From Acidovorax_G lacteus (lineage in GTDB: Bacteria > Pseudomonadota > Gammaproteobacteria > Burkholderiales > Burkholderiaceae_C): a stretch of DNA of 64,000 bases. Both the position numbers and the translations under genes were made by a program. The notes beneath the pieces were generated by a model. That model was not told the DNA's origin, made no database searches, and saw only the letters and a list, made by a program, of their open reading frames with translations. Location: positions 62,001-126,000 of the forward strand of contig NZ_BAABEX010000013.1 in assembly GCF_039540375.1 (NCBI RefSeq), given 5' to 3'. Positions 36,929-45,405 of this stretch are shown here, piece after piece. Positions within the stretch are counted from its first letter, which is position 1, and each line of letters opens with the position of its first letter.

Positions 36929-38188
36929 ATGGCCGCGCAGCCGCACCGCGCGGCCATCTGCTTGCCTGACCGACAGCCCCGTTCTGTCCCTGCCATTCGT
37001 TTGCTGCCGCCTGCCGCCACCATCTTGCCCGACCGCGCTGCTTCCTCTTCGCCTGCCGACACGCGCCCCCGCCTGGAGCGCATCGCCGCCGCGTCTGCCG
37101 ACGGCGGCGTGCCCGTGGTGCGCGTGCTCGGGCGTTGGGGGGCCGGGGATCTGGGCGACCGCCAAGGCGTGCGCGCGCTGGCCGCACAGCTCGCGGCGCA
37201 TGAGCCCGCCCAGGCCTGGGCCTGGGACCTGACCGGCATCGCCTGGCTCGACCACGTGGGCGCGCAGTGGCTCTGGGACCACTGGGGCCGCGCCTGGCCC
37301 GCGCAACTGCAGGTGCACGCACGCGAGCGCGCGCTGCTCGAACGCGTGGCCCGCCTGACGGTGCCAGCACCGCCCGAGCAACCGTGGCGCTTGGTCGATC
37401 AGGTGGACCACCTGGGCGTGCTGGTGCTGCACGGCGTAGACCACGCGCGCCATCTGTTGCAACTGGTGGGCCAGCTTGCGCTCGACCTGGGGCGGCTGGC
37501 GCGTGCGCCGCGCCGCGGGCCGTGGCGCGATGTGTCCGGGCACCTGTACCACATGGGGGCCACAGCGCTGCCCATCACCGCGCTGGTGGGCTTTCTCATC
37601 GGCGTGGTGCTGGCCTACCTCATGTCGCAGCAGCTGCGTCAGTTCGGGGCCGAGTCCTTCATCGTCAACATCCTGGGCATCTCGCTGATCCGCGAACTGG
37701 GCCCCATGCTGGCCGCCATTCTGGTGGCGGGGCGCTCGGGCTCGGCCATCACCGCGCAGATCGGCGTGATGCGCGTGACCGAGGAACTCGACGCCATGCG
37801 TGTCATGGGCATTCCGCACGGCTTTCGGCTGGTGCTGCCGCGCGCGCTGGCGCTGGCGCTGGCCATGCCGCTGATCAGCGTATGGACCACGCTTGCGGCC
37901 CTGGCCGGGGGCATGCTGGCCGCAGACCTGGCCATGAACATCTCGCCCGCGTATTTCGTGCAGGCGCTGCCCGCGGCGGTGAAGATCGGCAACCTGGGCC
38001 TGGCGGTGGCCAAGTCGGTGGTGTTCGGCGTGCTGATAGCACTGATTGGCTGCCACTGGGGCCTGCGCGTCAAGCCCAACACCCAAAGCCTGGGCGAAGG
38101 CACGACGGCCTCGGTGGTCACGTCCATCACCATGGTCATTCTGGTGGACGCACTGTTCGCCGTGGCGTTCAAGAACGTCGGCATGTAA
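36929..38188 (+). CDS. MlaE-family lipid ABC permease with N-terminal STAS-like domain
   Basis: A 419-residue inner-membrane permease of an MCE-type ABC transporter. Residues about 45-150 resemble a STAS domain (VVRVLGRWGAGDLGD, WAWDLTGIAWLDHVGAQWLW). The MlaE core follows with GFLIGVVLAYLMSQQLRQFGAESFIV and ELGPMLAAILVAGRSGSAITAQIG. In E. coli the STAS partner MlaB is a separate protein; here it is fused. The start is uncertain: a TTG at 37025 would remove a Pro/Ala-rich tail. Confidence 0.88.
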   Translation: MAAQPHRAAICLPDRQPRSVPAIRLLPPAATILPDRAASSSPADTRPRLERIAAASADGGVPVVRVLGRWGAGDLGDRQGVRALAAQLAAHEPAQAWAWDLTGIAWLDHVGAQWLWDHWGRAWPAQLQVHARERALLERVARLTVPAPPEQPWRLVDQVDHLGVLVLHGVDHARHLLQLVGQLALDLGRLARAPRRGPWRDVSGHLYHMGATALPITALVGFLIGVVLAYLMSQQLRQFGAESFIVNILGISLIRELGPMLAAILVAGRSGSAITAQIGVMRVTEELDAMRVMGIPHGFRLVLPRALALALAMPLISVWTTLAALAGGMLAADLAMNISPAYFVQALPAAVKIGNLGLAVAKSVVFGVLIALIGCHWGLRVKPNTQSLGEGTTASVVTSITMVILVDALFAVAFKNVGM

Positions 38189-38197
38189 GGCCGCCCC

Positions 38198-39022
38198 ATG
38201 ACCACGCCCGGCCTGACGCACACCCCTCCGTCCCCGCCCGACGACCTGGTGGTGGAAGTGCGCGACCTCTGGACGGTGTTCGGCAAGGGCAGCGAGCGCT
38301 TTGCCGTGCACCAGGACCTGTGCTTTGAAGTGCGCCGCGGCGAAATGCTGTCGCTGGTGGGCGGGTCGGGCACCGGCAAGACGGTGCTGCTGCGCCAGAT
38401 CCTCGGGCTCACGCAGCCCGCGCGCGGCTCGGTCACGGTGCTGGGGCGCCCCGCGTCGGAGATGGGCCGCGAAGGCGCGGCCAGCCGCGTGGGCATGCTG
38501 TTCCAGCACGGTGCGCTGTTCTCGGCCTTCAGCGTGCTCGACAACATTGCCTTCGCGCTGCGCGAGCAGGGCACGCTGCCGCCCGACGTCATTCGCGACG
38601 CGGCCATGGTCAAGCTGCAGATGGTTGGGCTCAAGCCCGAGCACGCCACGCGCATGCCGGCCGATCTGTCGGGCGGCATGGTCAAGCGCGTGGCGCTGGC
38701 CCGGGCGCTCATCATGGACCCGCCGCTGCTGCTGCTCGACGAACCCACGGCCGGGCTCGACCCGAGCAGCGCCGACGAGTTCTGCGCGCTGGTGCGCGAG
38801 CTGCGGGCTTCGCTCGGGCTCACGCTGGTCATGGTCACGCACGACCTGGACACCTTGTTTGCGCTGAGCACGCGCGTGGCCGTGCTGGCCGACAAGCGCG
38901 TGATCGTCACGGGCACGCCTGCCGAGGTGGCGCGCCATCCGCATCCGTTCATCGAACACTTTTTCATGGGCGAGCGTGGCCAGCGGGCCATGGCGCCCCT
39001 GCCGCCTTCCAAGGAAGCCTGA
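38198..39022 (+). CDS. MlaF-family lipid ABC ATPase
   Basis: A 274-residue ATPase that powers the MCE transporter. It has Walker A GGSGTGKT at 55-62, signature LSGGMVKRVALARAL, Walker B LLLLDEPTAGLDP and MVTHDLDTLF. The LSGGM variant and the lengthened C-tail (EHFFMGERGQRAM) are typical of MlaF. It starts 9 bases after the permease, and its stop overlaps the MCE gene start. Confidence 0.93.
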   Translation: MTTPGLTHTPPSPPDDLVVEVRDLWTVFGKGSERFAVHQDLCFEVRRGEMLSLVGGSGTGKTVLLRQILGLTQPARGSVTVLGRPASEMGREGAASRVGMLFQHGALFSAFSVLDNIAFALREQGTLPPDVIRDAAMVKLQMVGLKPEHATRMPADLSGGMVKRVALARALIMDPPLLLLDEPTAGLDPSSADEFCALVRELRASLGLTLVMVTHDLDTLFALSTRVAVLADKRVIVTGTPAEVARHPHPFIEHFFMGERGQRAMAPLPPSKEA

Positions 39023-40005
39023 TGGAAAACAAGTCCCACGCCCTGGCTGCGGGCACCTTCGTGCTGGCGGTGGCCGCCCTGCTCATCGGGCTGGCCGTCT
39101 GGCTCACGCGCGACAGTGCCAACTACCGGCTCTACGAGCTGTCCACCAAAGACGCCGTAAGCGGCCTGCAACCCCAGGCGGCCGTGCGCTACAAAGGCGT
39201 GGCCGTGGGCAAGGTGGTGCGCATCGGATTTGATCCGCAGGTCAGCGGCAACGTGCTGATCCGCATCGCCGTGAACGAACAGGCCCCGGTCAGCGACACC
39301 ACGTTTGCCGTGCTTGGCTACCAGGGCGTCACCGGCCTGGCGCATGTGCTGCTTGACGATGCACCCACCCCCTACGCGCCGTTGCCCAGCGGCACCAGCG
39401 GCCTGCCGCGGCTGCCGCTCAAGCCTTCGCCCTTCGGGCGCCTGGCCGACCAGGCCCCTGACATCCTCATGCGCGTGGACGAGGCCACGCGCCGCATCAA
39501 CCGCATCCTGGGCGACGACAACCAGCGCCTGCTGACCGAAGCCCTGGGGCAGATCGGCCAGGCCGCAGGCCAGGTGGCTGCGCTGGCGCGCACGCTCGAC
39601 GGCACCGTGCAGCAGCGGCTCGATCCGGCGCTGGCCAGCCTGCCGCCGCTGGCGGGCGACGCGCGGGCCGCGCTGCAGTCGCTGCAGCAGGCGGGCCAGA
39701 ACGTGGCGGCGCTCACCGGCCAGCTCGACCGCACGCTGCAGCGCGTGAACGCCGAGGGCGGCATGATGGACCAGATCGACGAGGGCAGCCGTGCGTTTGC
39801 GCGCGCGGCCGACCAGTTCAACCTGGCCACGCTGCCACGCATCCAGCGCGCCACCGACGAAGTGGCCCGTGCCGCCCGCCTGTTCGGCCGGGCGGCCGAC
39901 AGCATCGGCGACAACCCCCAACTGTTCATCTACGGCTCGGGCCGGCTGCCGCCTGGCCCGGGAGAGCCCGGCTTTATGGCCCCGCTGCCCGCTCCGGCCC
40001 GTTGA
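39022..40005 (+). CDS. MCE/MlaD-domain lipid-binding protein
   Basis: A 327-residue membrane-anchored periplasmic protein. It has an N-terminal TM helix (about 7-28), one MCE domain (about 40-120: LSTKDAVSGLQPQAAVRYKGVAVGKVVRIGF) and a long helical C-terminal part (about 160-300). It is longer than E. coli MlaD, so the hexamer may build a longer helical tube toward the outer membrane. It shares a base with the mlaF stop. Confidence 0.92.
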   Translation: MENKSHALAAGTFVLAVAALLIGLAVWLTRDSANYRLYELSTKDAVSGLQPQAAVRYKGVAVGKVVRIGFDPQVSGNVLIRIAVNEQAPVSDTTFAVLGYQGVTGLAHVLLDDAPTPYAPLPSGTSGLPRLPLKPSPFGRLADQAPDILMRVDEATRRINRILGDDNQRLLTEALGQIGQAAGQVAALARTLDGTVQQRLDPALASLPPLAGDARAALQSLQQAGQNVAALTGQLDRTLQRVNAEGGMMDQIDEGSRAFARAADQFNLATLPRIQRATDEVARAARLFGRAADSIGDNPQLFIYGSGRLPPGPGEPGFMAPLPAPAR

Positions 40006-40023
40006 ATGCCCCAGGACCGCACC

Positions 40024-40701
40024 ATGACGCACCCTCTCTTGCCCCTTCGGTCGACCCGGACCGCCTGGACCACCGCCCTGTGCCTGGCGGCTGCGGTGGT
40101 GATGGCGGGCTGCTCCTCGTTGCCCTCGCCGCCTGCGCGGGCCCTGGTGTACGACTTTGGCCCAGGCCTTTCGCAGGTGCCCAGCCCGCCTGTGCGCGCG
40201 GGCCGTGCACCGCTGGCGCTGGCCGATCTGGACGCGCCCGGGCTGGTGGAGGGCAGCAACGACGTGCTCTACCGCCTGGCGTATGCCGACGCACAGCAGG
40301 TGCGCTCGTACACCTTGGCGCGCTGGAGCCAGCCGCCCGCCCAGCTGGTGCAGCAGGCTTTGCGCGACGCGCTGGCCGAACGCCGGGCCGTGCTGCCCGC
40401 GCGCGACGCCGTGGTGCAGGCCCGCCGTCAGGGTCGCCTGCCGCTGGTGCTAAGGGCCGAGCTGGATGAGTTCAGCCAGGTGTTCGAGTCCGAACAGCGC
40501 AGCGTCGCCCTGGTGCGCATGCGCGCAACGCTGGTCGAACCCACCAGCACGGGCGAGCTGCTGCGCGGCCAGCGCCTGTTCGTGGTGCAGCGGCCCGCGC
40601 CCACGCCCGACGCCGCGGGCGGCACCCGCGCCCTGGCAGAGGCCACGGCACAGGTCGTGGCGCAGATCGCCACCTGGGTGGACGAGACCATGCCCGACTG
40701 A
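40024..40701 (+). CDS. ABC-type transport auxiliary lipoprotein (PqiC-like)
   Basis: A 225-residue outer-membrane lipoprotein candidate. The signal peptide ends in a lipobox (VMAGC, Cys about residue 30), followed by a PqiC/ABC_trans_aux-type domain (LVYDFGP, YRLAYADAQQVRSYTLARWSQPP). It is the last of four coupled MCE transporter genes and probably anchors the MCE tunnel at the outer membrane. ATG at 40024 with AGGA upstream is preferred over ATG at 40006. Confidence 0.86.
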   Translation: MTHPLLPLRSTRTAWTTALCLAAAVVMAGCSSLPSPPARALVYDFGPGLSQVPSPPVRAGRAPLALADLDAPGLVEGSNDVLYRLAYADAQQVRSYTLARWSQPPAQLVQQALRDALAERRAVLPARDAVVQARRQGRLPLVLRAELDEFSQVFESEQRSVALVRMRATLVEPTSTGELLRGQRLFVVQRPAPTPDAAGGTRALAEATAQVVAQIATWVDETMPD

Positions 40702-40723
40702 GCCCTCGGCCAGCCCGGACCGC

Positions 40724-42169
40724 TCAGGCCATGAAGCCGAGGTTGGTGGGGTAGGAGGCCGAGCCGAAGTTGCGCAGGTTGGGCAGGATGCCGTTCAGCT
40801 CGGACGGCGCCACGCCGAACCAGGTGGCCAGCGTGGCGGCGTACTGGTCCACCGAGGTGCTGGGCAGCAGCCGACCCTGGCCCACGTGCCACTGGTCCTC
40901 AGGCGCAGCGGTGTTGGTCACACTGACGGGCGGCGCCGAGCCGTAGAAGGCCTTGCCCTTGACCGCGCCGCCCACCATGAAGTGGTGGCTGCCCCAGCCG
41001 TGGTCCGAGCCATCGCCGTTAGAGCTGAGCGTGCGGCCGAAGTCGGAGGCGGTGAATGTGGTCACCTTGTCGGCCACACCCAGCTCCACCGTGGCGTTGT
41101 AGAACGCCGTGACCGCCTCGCTCACGCGCTGCAGCAGGCCGGGCTGCTGCGCGATCAGGTTGTCGTGCAGGTCGAAGCCGCCAATCGACACCAGGAACAC
41201 CTGCCGCTTGGTGCCCAGTGCATTGCGCGCACCGATCAGCCGGGCCACCATCTTGAGCTGGTCGGCCAGGCTGTTGTTGGTCGGGAACACCGTGGTCGGG
41301 TTGCTGGTGGCCAGGGCCGAGGTGATCTGGCTTTCGGCCGTCACCGCCCGCGAGGTCACGCGCGTGTATTCGTGCTCCAGCAGTTGCACGCTGGGCTGCT
41401 GGATCAGCGTGGTGAGTGCGTTGCGCACGCCTGCCGAGCCATAGACGTTGTTCTTCACGCCGTTGATCGCCACCGCGCCCCGGGTGCTGACCTGGTACGA
41501 CAGCGCCGAATCGCCCGACAGGAACACCGCATTGCCCGTGACCGACATGCAGGTGAACAGCGCGTTGGTGTTGGACGACAGGGCCAGGTCGCCCAGGTTG
41601 CCGCCCCAGCCCACGGTGGAGCCCTCGGGCGACGACGACTGCCAGATGGACTGCTGGTCGTTGTGCGAGAACAGCTTGGGCGGCAGTGGGTAGCGCACAC
41701 GGTCGGCGCTGTTGTACTGGGCGCGCGTGAGCGGAACCACCAGCGGCCCCACATTGAGCTGCACCGCAGCCTTGCCCGTATTGAACAGGTTGGCCATGCC
41801 GGGCATGGACGGGTGTAGCGCGTACTGGCGGCCGTCTGGCAGCGCCGTGGTGGGATTGAGCAGGGTGCCGACAAGGTCCGACTTGGCCAGCGCAATGCCG
41901 CCAGCGGTCTGCCCGCCACCGCCGCCGCGGATGGTGGCGTAGCGGTTGTAGCTGGCGTCGTCGTAGGTGATGACGGTGTTGGCGTAGTCGTTGCCGCCGT
42001 ACAGGAATACGCAGACCAGCGCGCGGTAGTCGGTGGCGTTGAAGGCGGCAGCCTCGCCGATGGCGGCAAGGTTCAGCGCAAACGGTACGGCCGTGCCGGC
42101 CAGGCCCAGCTGGGCGCTGCGGCGCAGAAACGCGCGGCGGGTGTGAAGGTGGGGTTGCAGCAGGTGCAT
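40724..42169 (-). CDS. DUF1501 family exported protein
   Basis: A 481-residue protein with an Arg-rich, Tat-like signal (TRRAFLRRSAQLGLAGTAVP, about 10-30). DUF1501 marks include LVCVFLYGGNDYANTV near the mature N-terminus, SIGGFDLHDN in the middle and FTASDFGRTLSSNGDG then SDHGWGSHHFMVGGAV toward the end. The domain is related in fold to the alkaline phosphatase/sulfatase superfamily, but no activity is established. It lies 19 bases after the DUF1800 gene, with which it commonly pairs. Confidence 0.9.
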   Translation of the reverse strand: MHLLQPHLHTRRAFLRRSAQLGLAGTAVPFALNLAAIGEAAAFNATDYRALVCVFLYGGNDYANTVITYDDASYNRYATIRGGGGGQTAGGIALAKSDLVGTLLNPTTALPDGRQYALHPSMPGMANLFNTGKAAVQLNVGPLVVPLTRAQYNSADRVRYPLPPKLFSHNDQQSIWQSSSPEGSTVGWGGNLGDLALSSNTNALFTCMSVTGNAVFLSGDSALSYQVSTRGAVAINGVKNNVYGSAGVRNALTTLIQQPSVQLLEHEYTRVTSRAVTAESQITSALATSNPTTVFPTNNSLADQLKMVARLIGARNALGTKRQVFLVSIGGFDLHDNLIAQQPGLLQRVSEAVTAFYNATVELGVADKVTTFTASDFGRTLSSNGDGSDHGWGSHHFMVGGAVKGKAFYGSAPPVSVTNTAAPEDQWHVGQGRLLPSTSVDQYAATLATWFGVAPSELNGILPNLRNFGSASYPTNLGFMA

Positions 42170-42188
42170 GGCGACGCCTTGGAATCGG

Positions 42189-44192
42189 TTATTTCTGCAC
42201 GAGGTACTCGGCCGAGGCCATGACCAGCAGCACAGCGGCTGCCACGCGGTTGAGCTTGGTGTCCTCGCTGCTCGACGCCGTGACGGTGATGGTCTTGACC
42301 GCATCGCTGATGAGCTTGACCGTGGCCGCACTGAGCTGGCCTGCGCACAGCAGCAGGTTCAGGCGTGCCACCAGCGCGTCGGCGTCGGTGACGATGGCCA
42401 GTTCGTTGGCGTAGTTGGGCTTCATGTCGAAGCCGTTGGTGGCGTTGCTGCCGGGGTTGGGCTGGTCGGGCGCGTTGGCATACAGGCCGCTGCGCACGGC
42501 GTTCTGCATGAAGTTGAGGTAACCGCCCACGCTGCTTTCGTTGACGAGCTGGAACTCCGGCGCCACCGCCCCGATGGCCGCCAGGCCGGTCGACGGCGGC
42601 ACATAGCCCGGGCGGAAGAAGTTGAACACCGAGGGCGAGCGCAGCGGGCTTTGGCCCATGCTGGTGCCCGCGTCGCTCAGGTTGCCAATCTTCCAGCTGC
42701 CGTAGGTGGAGTTCAGGCCGAAGGTGCGGCCCCACTGCACCAGGCGCAGCATGGGCTCGCGCAGCTTGCCGAAGGTGGGCTGCGTGGCGGTGGCCGGGTC
42801 GCGCGCCTCGTCGTCGAGCAGGATGGCGCGCACCACGGCGCGCATGTCGCCGCGCTGGCCCTGGCCGTTGTCGTTGAAGGCGGCCGCTACGCGCGACACA
42901 TAACCCGCGCTGGGGTTGCTGGTCACCAGGCGCTGGATGAGCTGCTTGCCGATGAACGGCCCGACATTGGGGTGGTTGAAGATGGTGTCCAGCGCCGTCT
43001 TGAGCGCAGCGGCACCCGGCGTGTTGGCGGCCACAGTTGCGCCCAGGAAGCGGGCTTCGAGCGTGGAGTGGCGGCTTGCGTTGAGCGCCATGGGCAGGCG
43101 CGTGTACGCAGTGCTGGGCACGGTGCGAGAGCTGCCCGGCACCGGAATCGGCACGTTCTGCGACATGTCGAAGTCGTAACCCGTGAACACGCGCGCCAGG
43201 TTGGTGATGTCGCTTTGTGTGTAGCTCTCCAGCGGAGTGCCGCTGCCGTCTCGTTTGGACGAGCCGTCCTGGTTGAGTTGCACCAGCCCGATGGACATGA
43301 GCTGCAGGATCTCGCGGGCGTAGTTCTCGTCGGGCTGGCGGCCGGTGGCGGGGTTTTCTTTCTGGTTGCCGCGTGTGTTCAGGTACACGCCCATTGCCGG
43401 GTTGAGCGTCACGTCTTCGAGCAGCTTGCGGAAGCTGCCGAAGGCGTTGGCCACCAGCATGTCCCAGTACGCGGCCATGGCGTGGCTGCGCCAGCTGATG
43501 TCGATGCCCGAGGTGGAGACCACAAAAATCTCGGACAAGGCCAGCGCCACGCGCTTGCGCAGCGGGTCGGGCGCGCGCATGAGCTGGTGCCAGATCATGT
43601 AATCGGCCGGGTAGCTGTTGTCGAAATAGTTGTTGCTGTCCACCACCGCGTAGCCGCGCTGGTTGAGCCAGTCCCAGCCGGTGATGCCGGGCGAGGTGTT
43701 GAATTGCTGCTCCAGCCAGTCGGCATAGGTGCTGCTGCGCAGCGAGGCGATTTCGCCCACCGAGGTGGACAGCTGCGCTTGCAGCAGAAAGCGTGCGGCG
43801 TCGGCGTCGTTCGCCGGGGTGGTGAAGCGGTACAGGCCGGTGGCCGGTGCAGGGGCCGGGCTTGGTGCTGGGCTCGGGGCCGGTGCAGGCCCGGGCGCTG
43901 GCCCCGGCGCGGGCGTGGGAGCAGGCGCTGGCGCGGGGCTGGGCAGGGGCGCCGGGCTGGGCGTGGGAATCGGCGTCACACCCCCGGGCAGGCTGGCACC
44001 GCTGCCCCCGCCGCCGCCCCCGCCGCAGGCGGCCAGACTGGCCGCAGCGGCGGCCATGGTGGCTGTGCCTGCAGCCGTGGCTGCTGCGCTGCGGGGCGCA
44101 CCCGGGCTCGTCGCGGCTGCGGGTTGGTCGGCACCCGGGGTGTTCGGGTCAAGGGCCCGCTGGGGGGCGTCTGGGGCAACGAGGGTGTCCAT
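42189..44192 (-). CDS. DUF1800 family protein with lipobox-like N-terminus
   Basis: A 667-residue protein. The N-terminal 50 residues are Ala/Pro-rich and end in ASLAACGGGG (Cys about 56), a lipobox-like site, then a Pro/Ala repeat linker (about 75-117). The DUF1800 domain follows, with ADYMIWHQLMRAPDPLRKRV and the signature PDENYAREILQLMSIGL. Function is unknown; DUF1800/DUF1501 pairs are widespread in proteobacteria. The long N-region before the lipobox is unusual for a lipoprotein signal. Confidence 0.88.
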   Translation of the reverse strand: MDTLVAPDAPQRALDPNTPGADQPAAATSPGAPRSAAATAAGTATMAAAAASLAACGGGGGGGSGASLPGGVTPIPTPSPAPLPSPAPAPAPTPAPGPAPGPAPAPSPAPSPAPAPATGLYRFTTPANDADAARFLLQAQLSTSVGEIASLRSSTYADWLEQQFNTSPGITGWDWLNQRGYAVVDSNNYFDNSYPADYMIWHQLMRAPDPLRKRVALALSEIFVVSTSGIDISWRSHAMAAYWDMLVANAFGSFRKLLEDVTLNPAMGVYLNTRGNQKENPATGRQPDENYAREILQLMSIGLVQLNQDGSSKRDGSGTPLESYTQSDITNLARVFTGYDFDMSQNVPIPVPGSSRTVPSTAYTRLPMALNASRHSTLEARFLGATVAANTPGAAALKTALDTIFNHPNVGPFIGKQLIQRLVTSNPSAGYVSRVAAAFNDNGQGQRGDMRAVVRAILLDDEARDPATATQPTFGKLREPMLRLVQWGRTFGLNSTYGSWKIGNLSDAGTSMGQSPLRSPSVFNFFRPGYVPPSTGLAAIGAVAPEFQLVNESSVGGYLNFMQNAVRSGLYANAPDQPNPGSNATNGFDMKPNYANELAIVTDADALVARLNLLLCAGQLSAATVKLISDAVKTITVTASSSEDTKLNRVAAAVLLVMASAEYLVQK

Positions 44193-44412
44193 GGTGCGGG
44201 CGCAGGAGTGGTGTCCGCAGTGTAAGAAGCCGCGTTACGCCGCGATACACCGTGCAAACGTGTATAGAACGCACAGCCGTTACCAAACGCAACTGTCTCT
44301 CGATAAAGGCTTGACGGCCATCGCCCCGACTTGAGGGGGATTTACAACACTGCCTGCCAAGCCGATCGCCCGCCTGAGCCACCGCTGCCGGTGCGACCGC
44401 GCCGCGCAGCGC

Positions 44413-44426
44413 ATGACCTGCGTCAA
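44413..44426 (+). promoter_or_regulatory. FNR/DNR-like palindrome upstream of bacteriohemerythrin
   Basis: ATGAC-CTGC-GTCAA (44413-44426) differs by one base from TTGAC-N4-GTCAA, a binding form used by FNR/DNR-family regulators, and contains the perfect inverted repeat TGAC-N4-GTCA. It lies 62 bases before the ATG of an oxygen-binding protein gene. The rest of the 296-base gap (44193-44488) shows nothing else I can name. Confidence 0.5.
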
Positions 44427-44488
44427 AGCACCCTCCGGGGCGCGCACCTAAGCTGCGCCTTCCTGTTGCTGCCCCCAAGGAGCCCCCC

Positions 44489-44998
44489 ATGCCCACACTC
44501 CAATGGACCGACGCGCTCGCGCTCGACCTGCCCCTGATGGACGACACCCACCGCGAGTTTGTCGATCTGCTGGCCACCGTCGAGCGTGCCGACGATGCGG
44601 GCGTGCTGGCCGCCTGGCATGCGCTGGTGGACCACACCGAACAGCATTTCGGCCAGGAAGACGCCTGGATGGCGCAGACGCGTTTTGCCTCGGGCAACTG
44701 CCACAGCTTGCAGCACAAGGTGGTGCTGCAGGTGATGCGCGAAGGCGCGGCCCGTGCAGAGCGCGGCGAGCTGGGCGTGGTGCGGGCCATGGCGTCGGAG
44801 CTGGCGGTGTGGTTTCCGCAGCATGCACAAAGCATGGACGCGGCGCTCGCGCTGCACCTGCGCCGCGTGGGCTTTGATCCGGCCACCGGCACCGTGCACG
44901 CGCCCGGTGCGCTGCCGCAGGAGCTGATCCACGGCTGTGGCGGCCACAGTTGCTCGTCTGGCGATGCCGAGCAGGCCGAGGCGGCTGCGACGGCTTGA
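44489..44998 (+). CDS. Bacteriohemerythrin (oxygen-binding diiron protein)
   Basis: A 169-residue hemerythrin-fold protein that would bind O2 at a non-heme diiron centre in the cytosol. All seven ligands can be placed: His21, His53 and Glu57 (HFGQE), His72 and His76 (CHSLQHK), His112 and Asp117 (HAQSMD). Beyond the four-helix bundle lies an extra C-tail of about 45 residues with a Cys/His-rich HGCGGHSCSS, which could bind metal. AAGGAG precedes the ATG. An FNR-like site lies upstream. Confidence 0.9.
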   Translation: MPTLQWTDALALDLPLMDDTHREFVDLLATVERADDAGVLAAWHALVDHTEQHFGQEDAWMAQTRFASGNCHSLQHKVVLQVMREGAARAERGELGVVRAMASELAVWFPQHAQSMDAALALHLRRVGFDPATGTVHAPGALPQELIHGCGGHSCSSGDAEQAEAAATA

Positions 44999-45015
44999 CC
45001 ACCCTGCAAGCCATT

Positions 45016-45063
45016 GCTATCAAATACATAGCTGCTCGTGCTTGATTAATCAGCACGAGCAGC
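45016..45063. repeat. Dispersed double-hairpin element, copy 4
   Basis: GCTAT-N7-ATAGC (45016-45032) overlaps the stem GCTGCTCGTGCTTG/CAGCACGAGCAGC (45031-45063). It sits between convergent genes (bacteriohemerythrin and the creD-linked gene), so it may terminate both. Confidence 0.85.
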
Positions 45064-45084
45064 CGATTTCGCTCTCATTCCCCC

Positions 45085-45405
45085 TCAGCCCAGCGGTACC
45101 CGCAGCGCCACACCCAACCCGGCCGCGCGCCAGGCCAGCTCGCGCAGCGCACGGCGCAGCGGGGGCGCAGCCAGCGGGCGTGCGCGCCATGCGGCCTGCG
45201 CCAGCCGCGCCTGTGCCTGGGCCAGCGCCTGCCGGTCGCGCTGGGCCAGGGCCTGCAGCAGCGCGTCGCGGTAGGCGGCCACGCGGTCGGCGTCGGCCGG
45301 GCTCAGCGCGGTGGCGGGGGGCGGCGTGCCTTCACTGCCGTGCCCGGCCAGAAAGCGCTCCCAGCCGTTCTGCCCCGCCGCGTGATGGGGGTGCGCGGCG
45401 CTCAT
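45085..45405 (-). CDS. Hypothetical 106-residue protein coupled to creD
   Basis: A soluble Ala/Arg-rich protein of unrecognised family with strong helix propensity (LSPADADRVAAYRDALLQALAQRD and ALAQAQARLAQAAWRAR). There is no signal or TM helix. Its start codon overlaps the creD stop (ATGA at 45402-45405), so it should be coexpressed with CreD under CreB control. The N-terminal MSAAHPHHAAGQNGW is His-rich. Confidence 0.6.
   Translation of the reverse strand: MSAAHPHHAAGQNGWERFLAGHGSEGTPPPATALSPADADRVAAYRDALLQALAQRDRQALAQAQARLAQAAWRARPLAAPPLRRALRELAWRAAGLGVALRVPLG

Noticed and set aside
34967..38959. A 1330-codon minus-strand open frame across GMC, LysR, mlaE and mlaF genes
   Set aside because: It is the antisense shadow of well-supported genes, with Arg/His/Gln-rich non-protein-like composition caused by high GC.
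43838..43980. Short repeated GCCGGGGC-like units resembling a tandem or CRISPR-like array
   Set aside because: They encode the Pro/Ala linker of the DUF1800 protein; units are irregular and there are no spacers.
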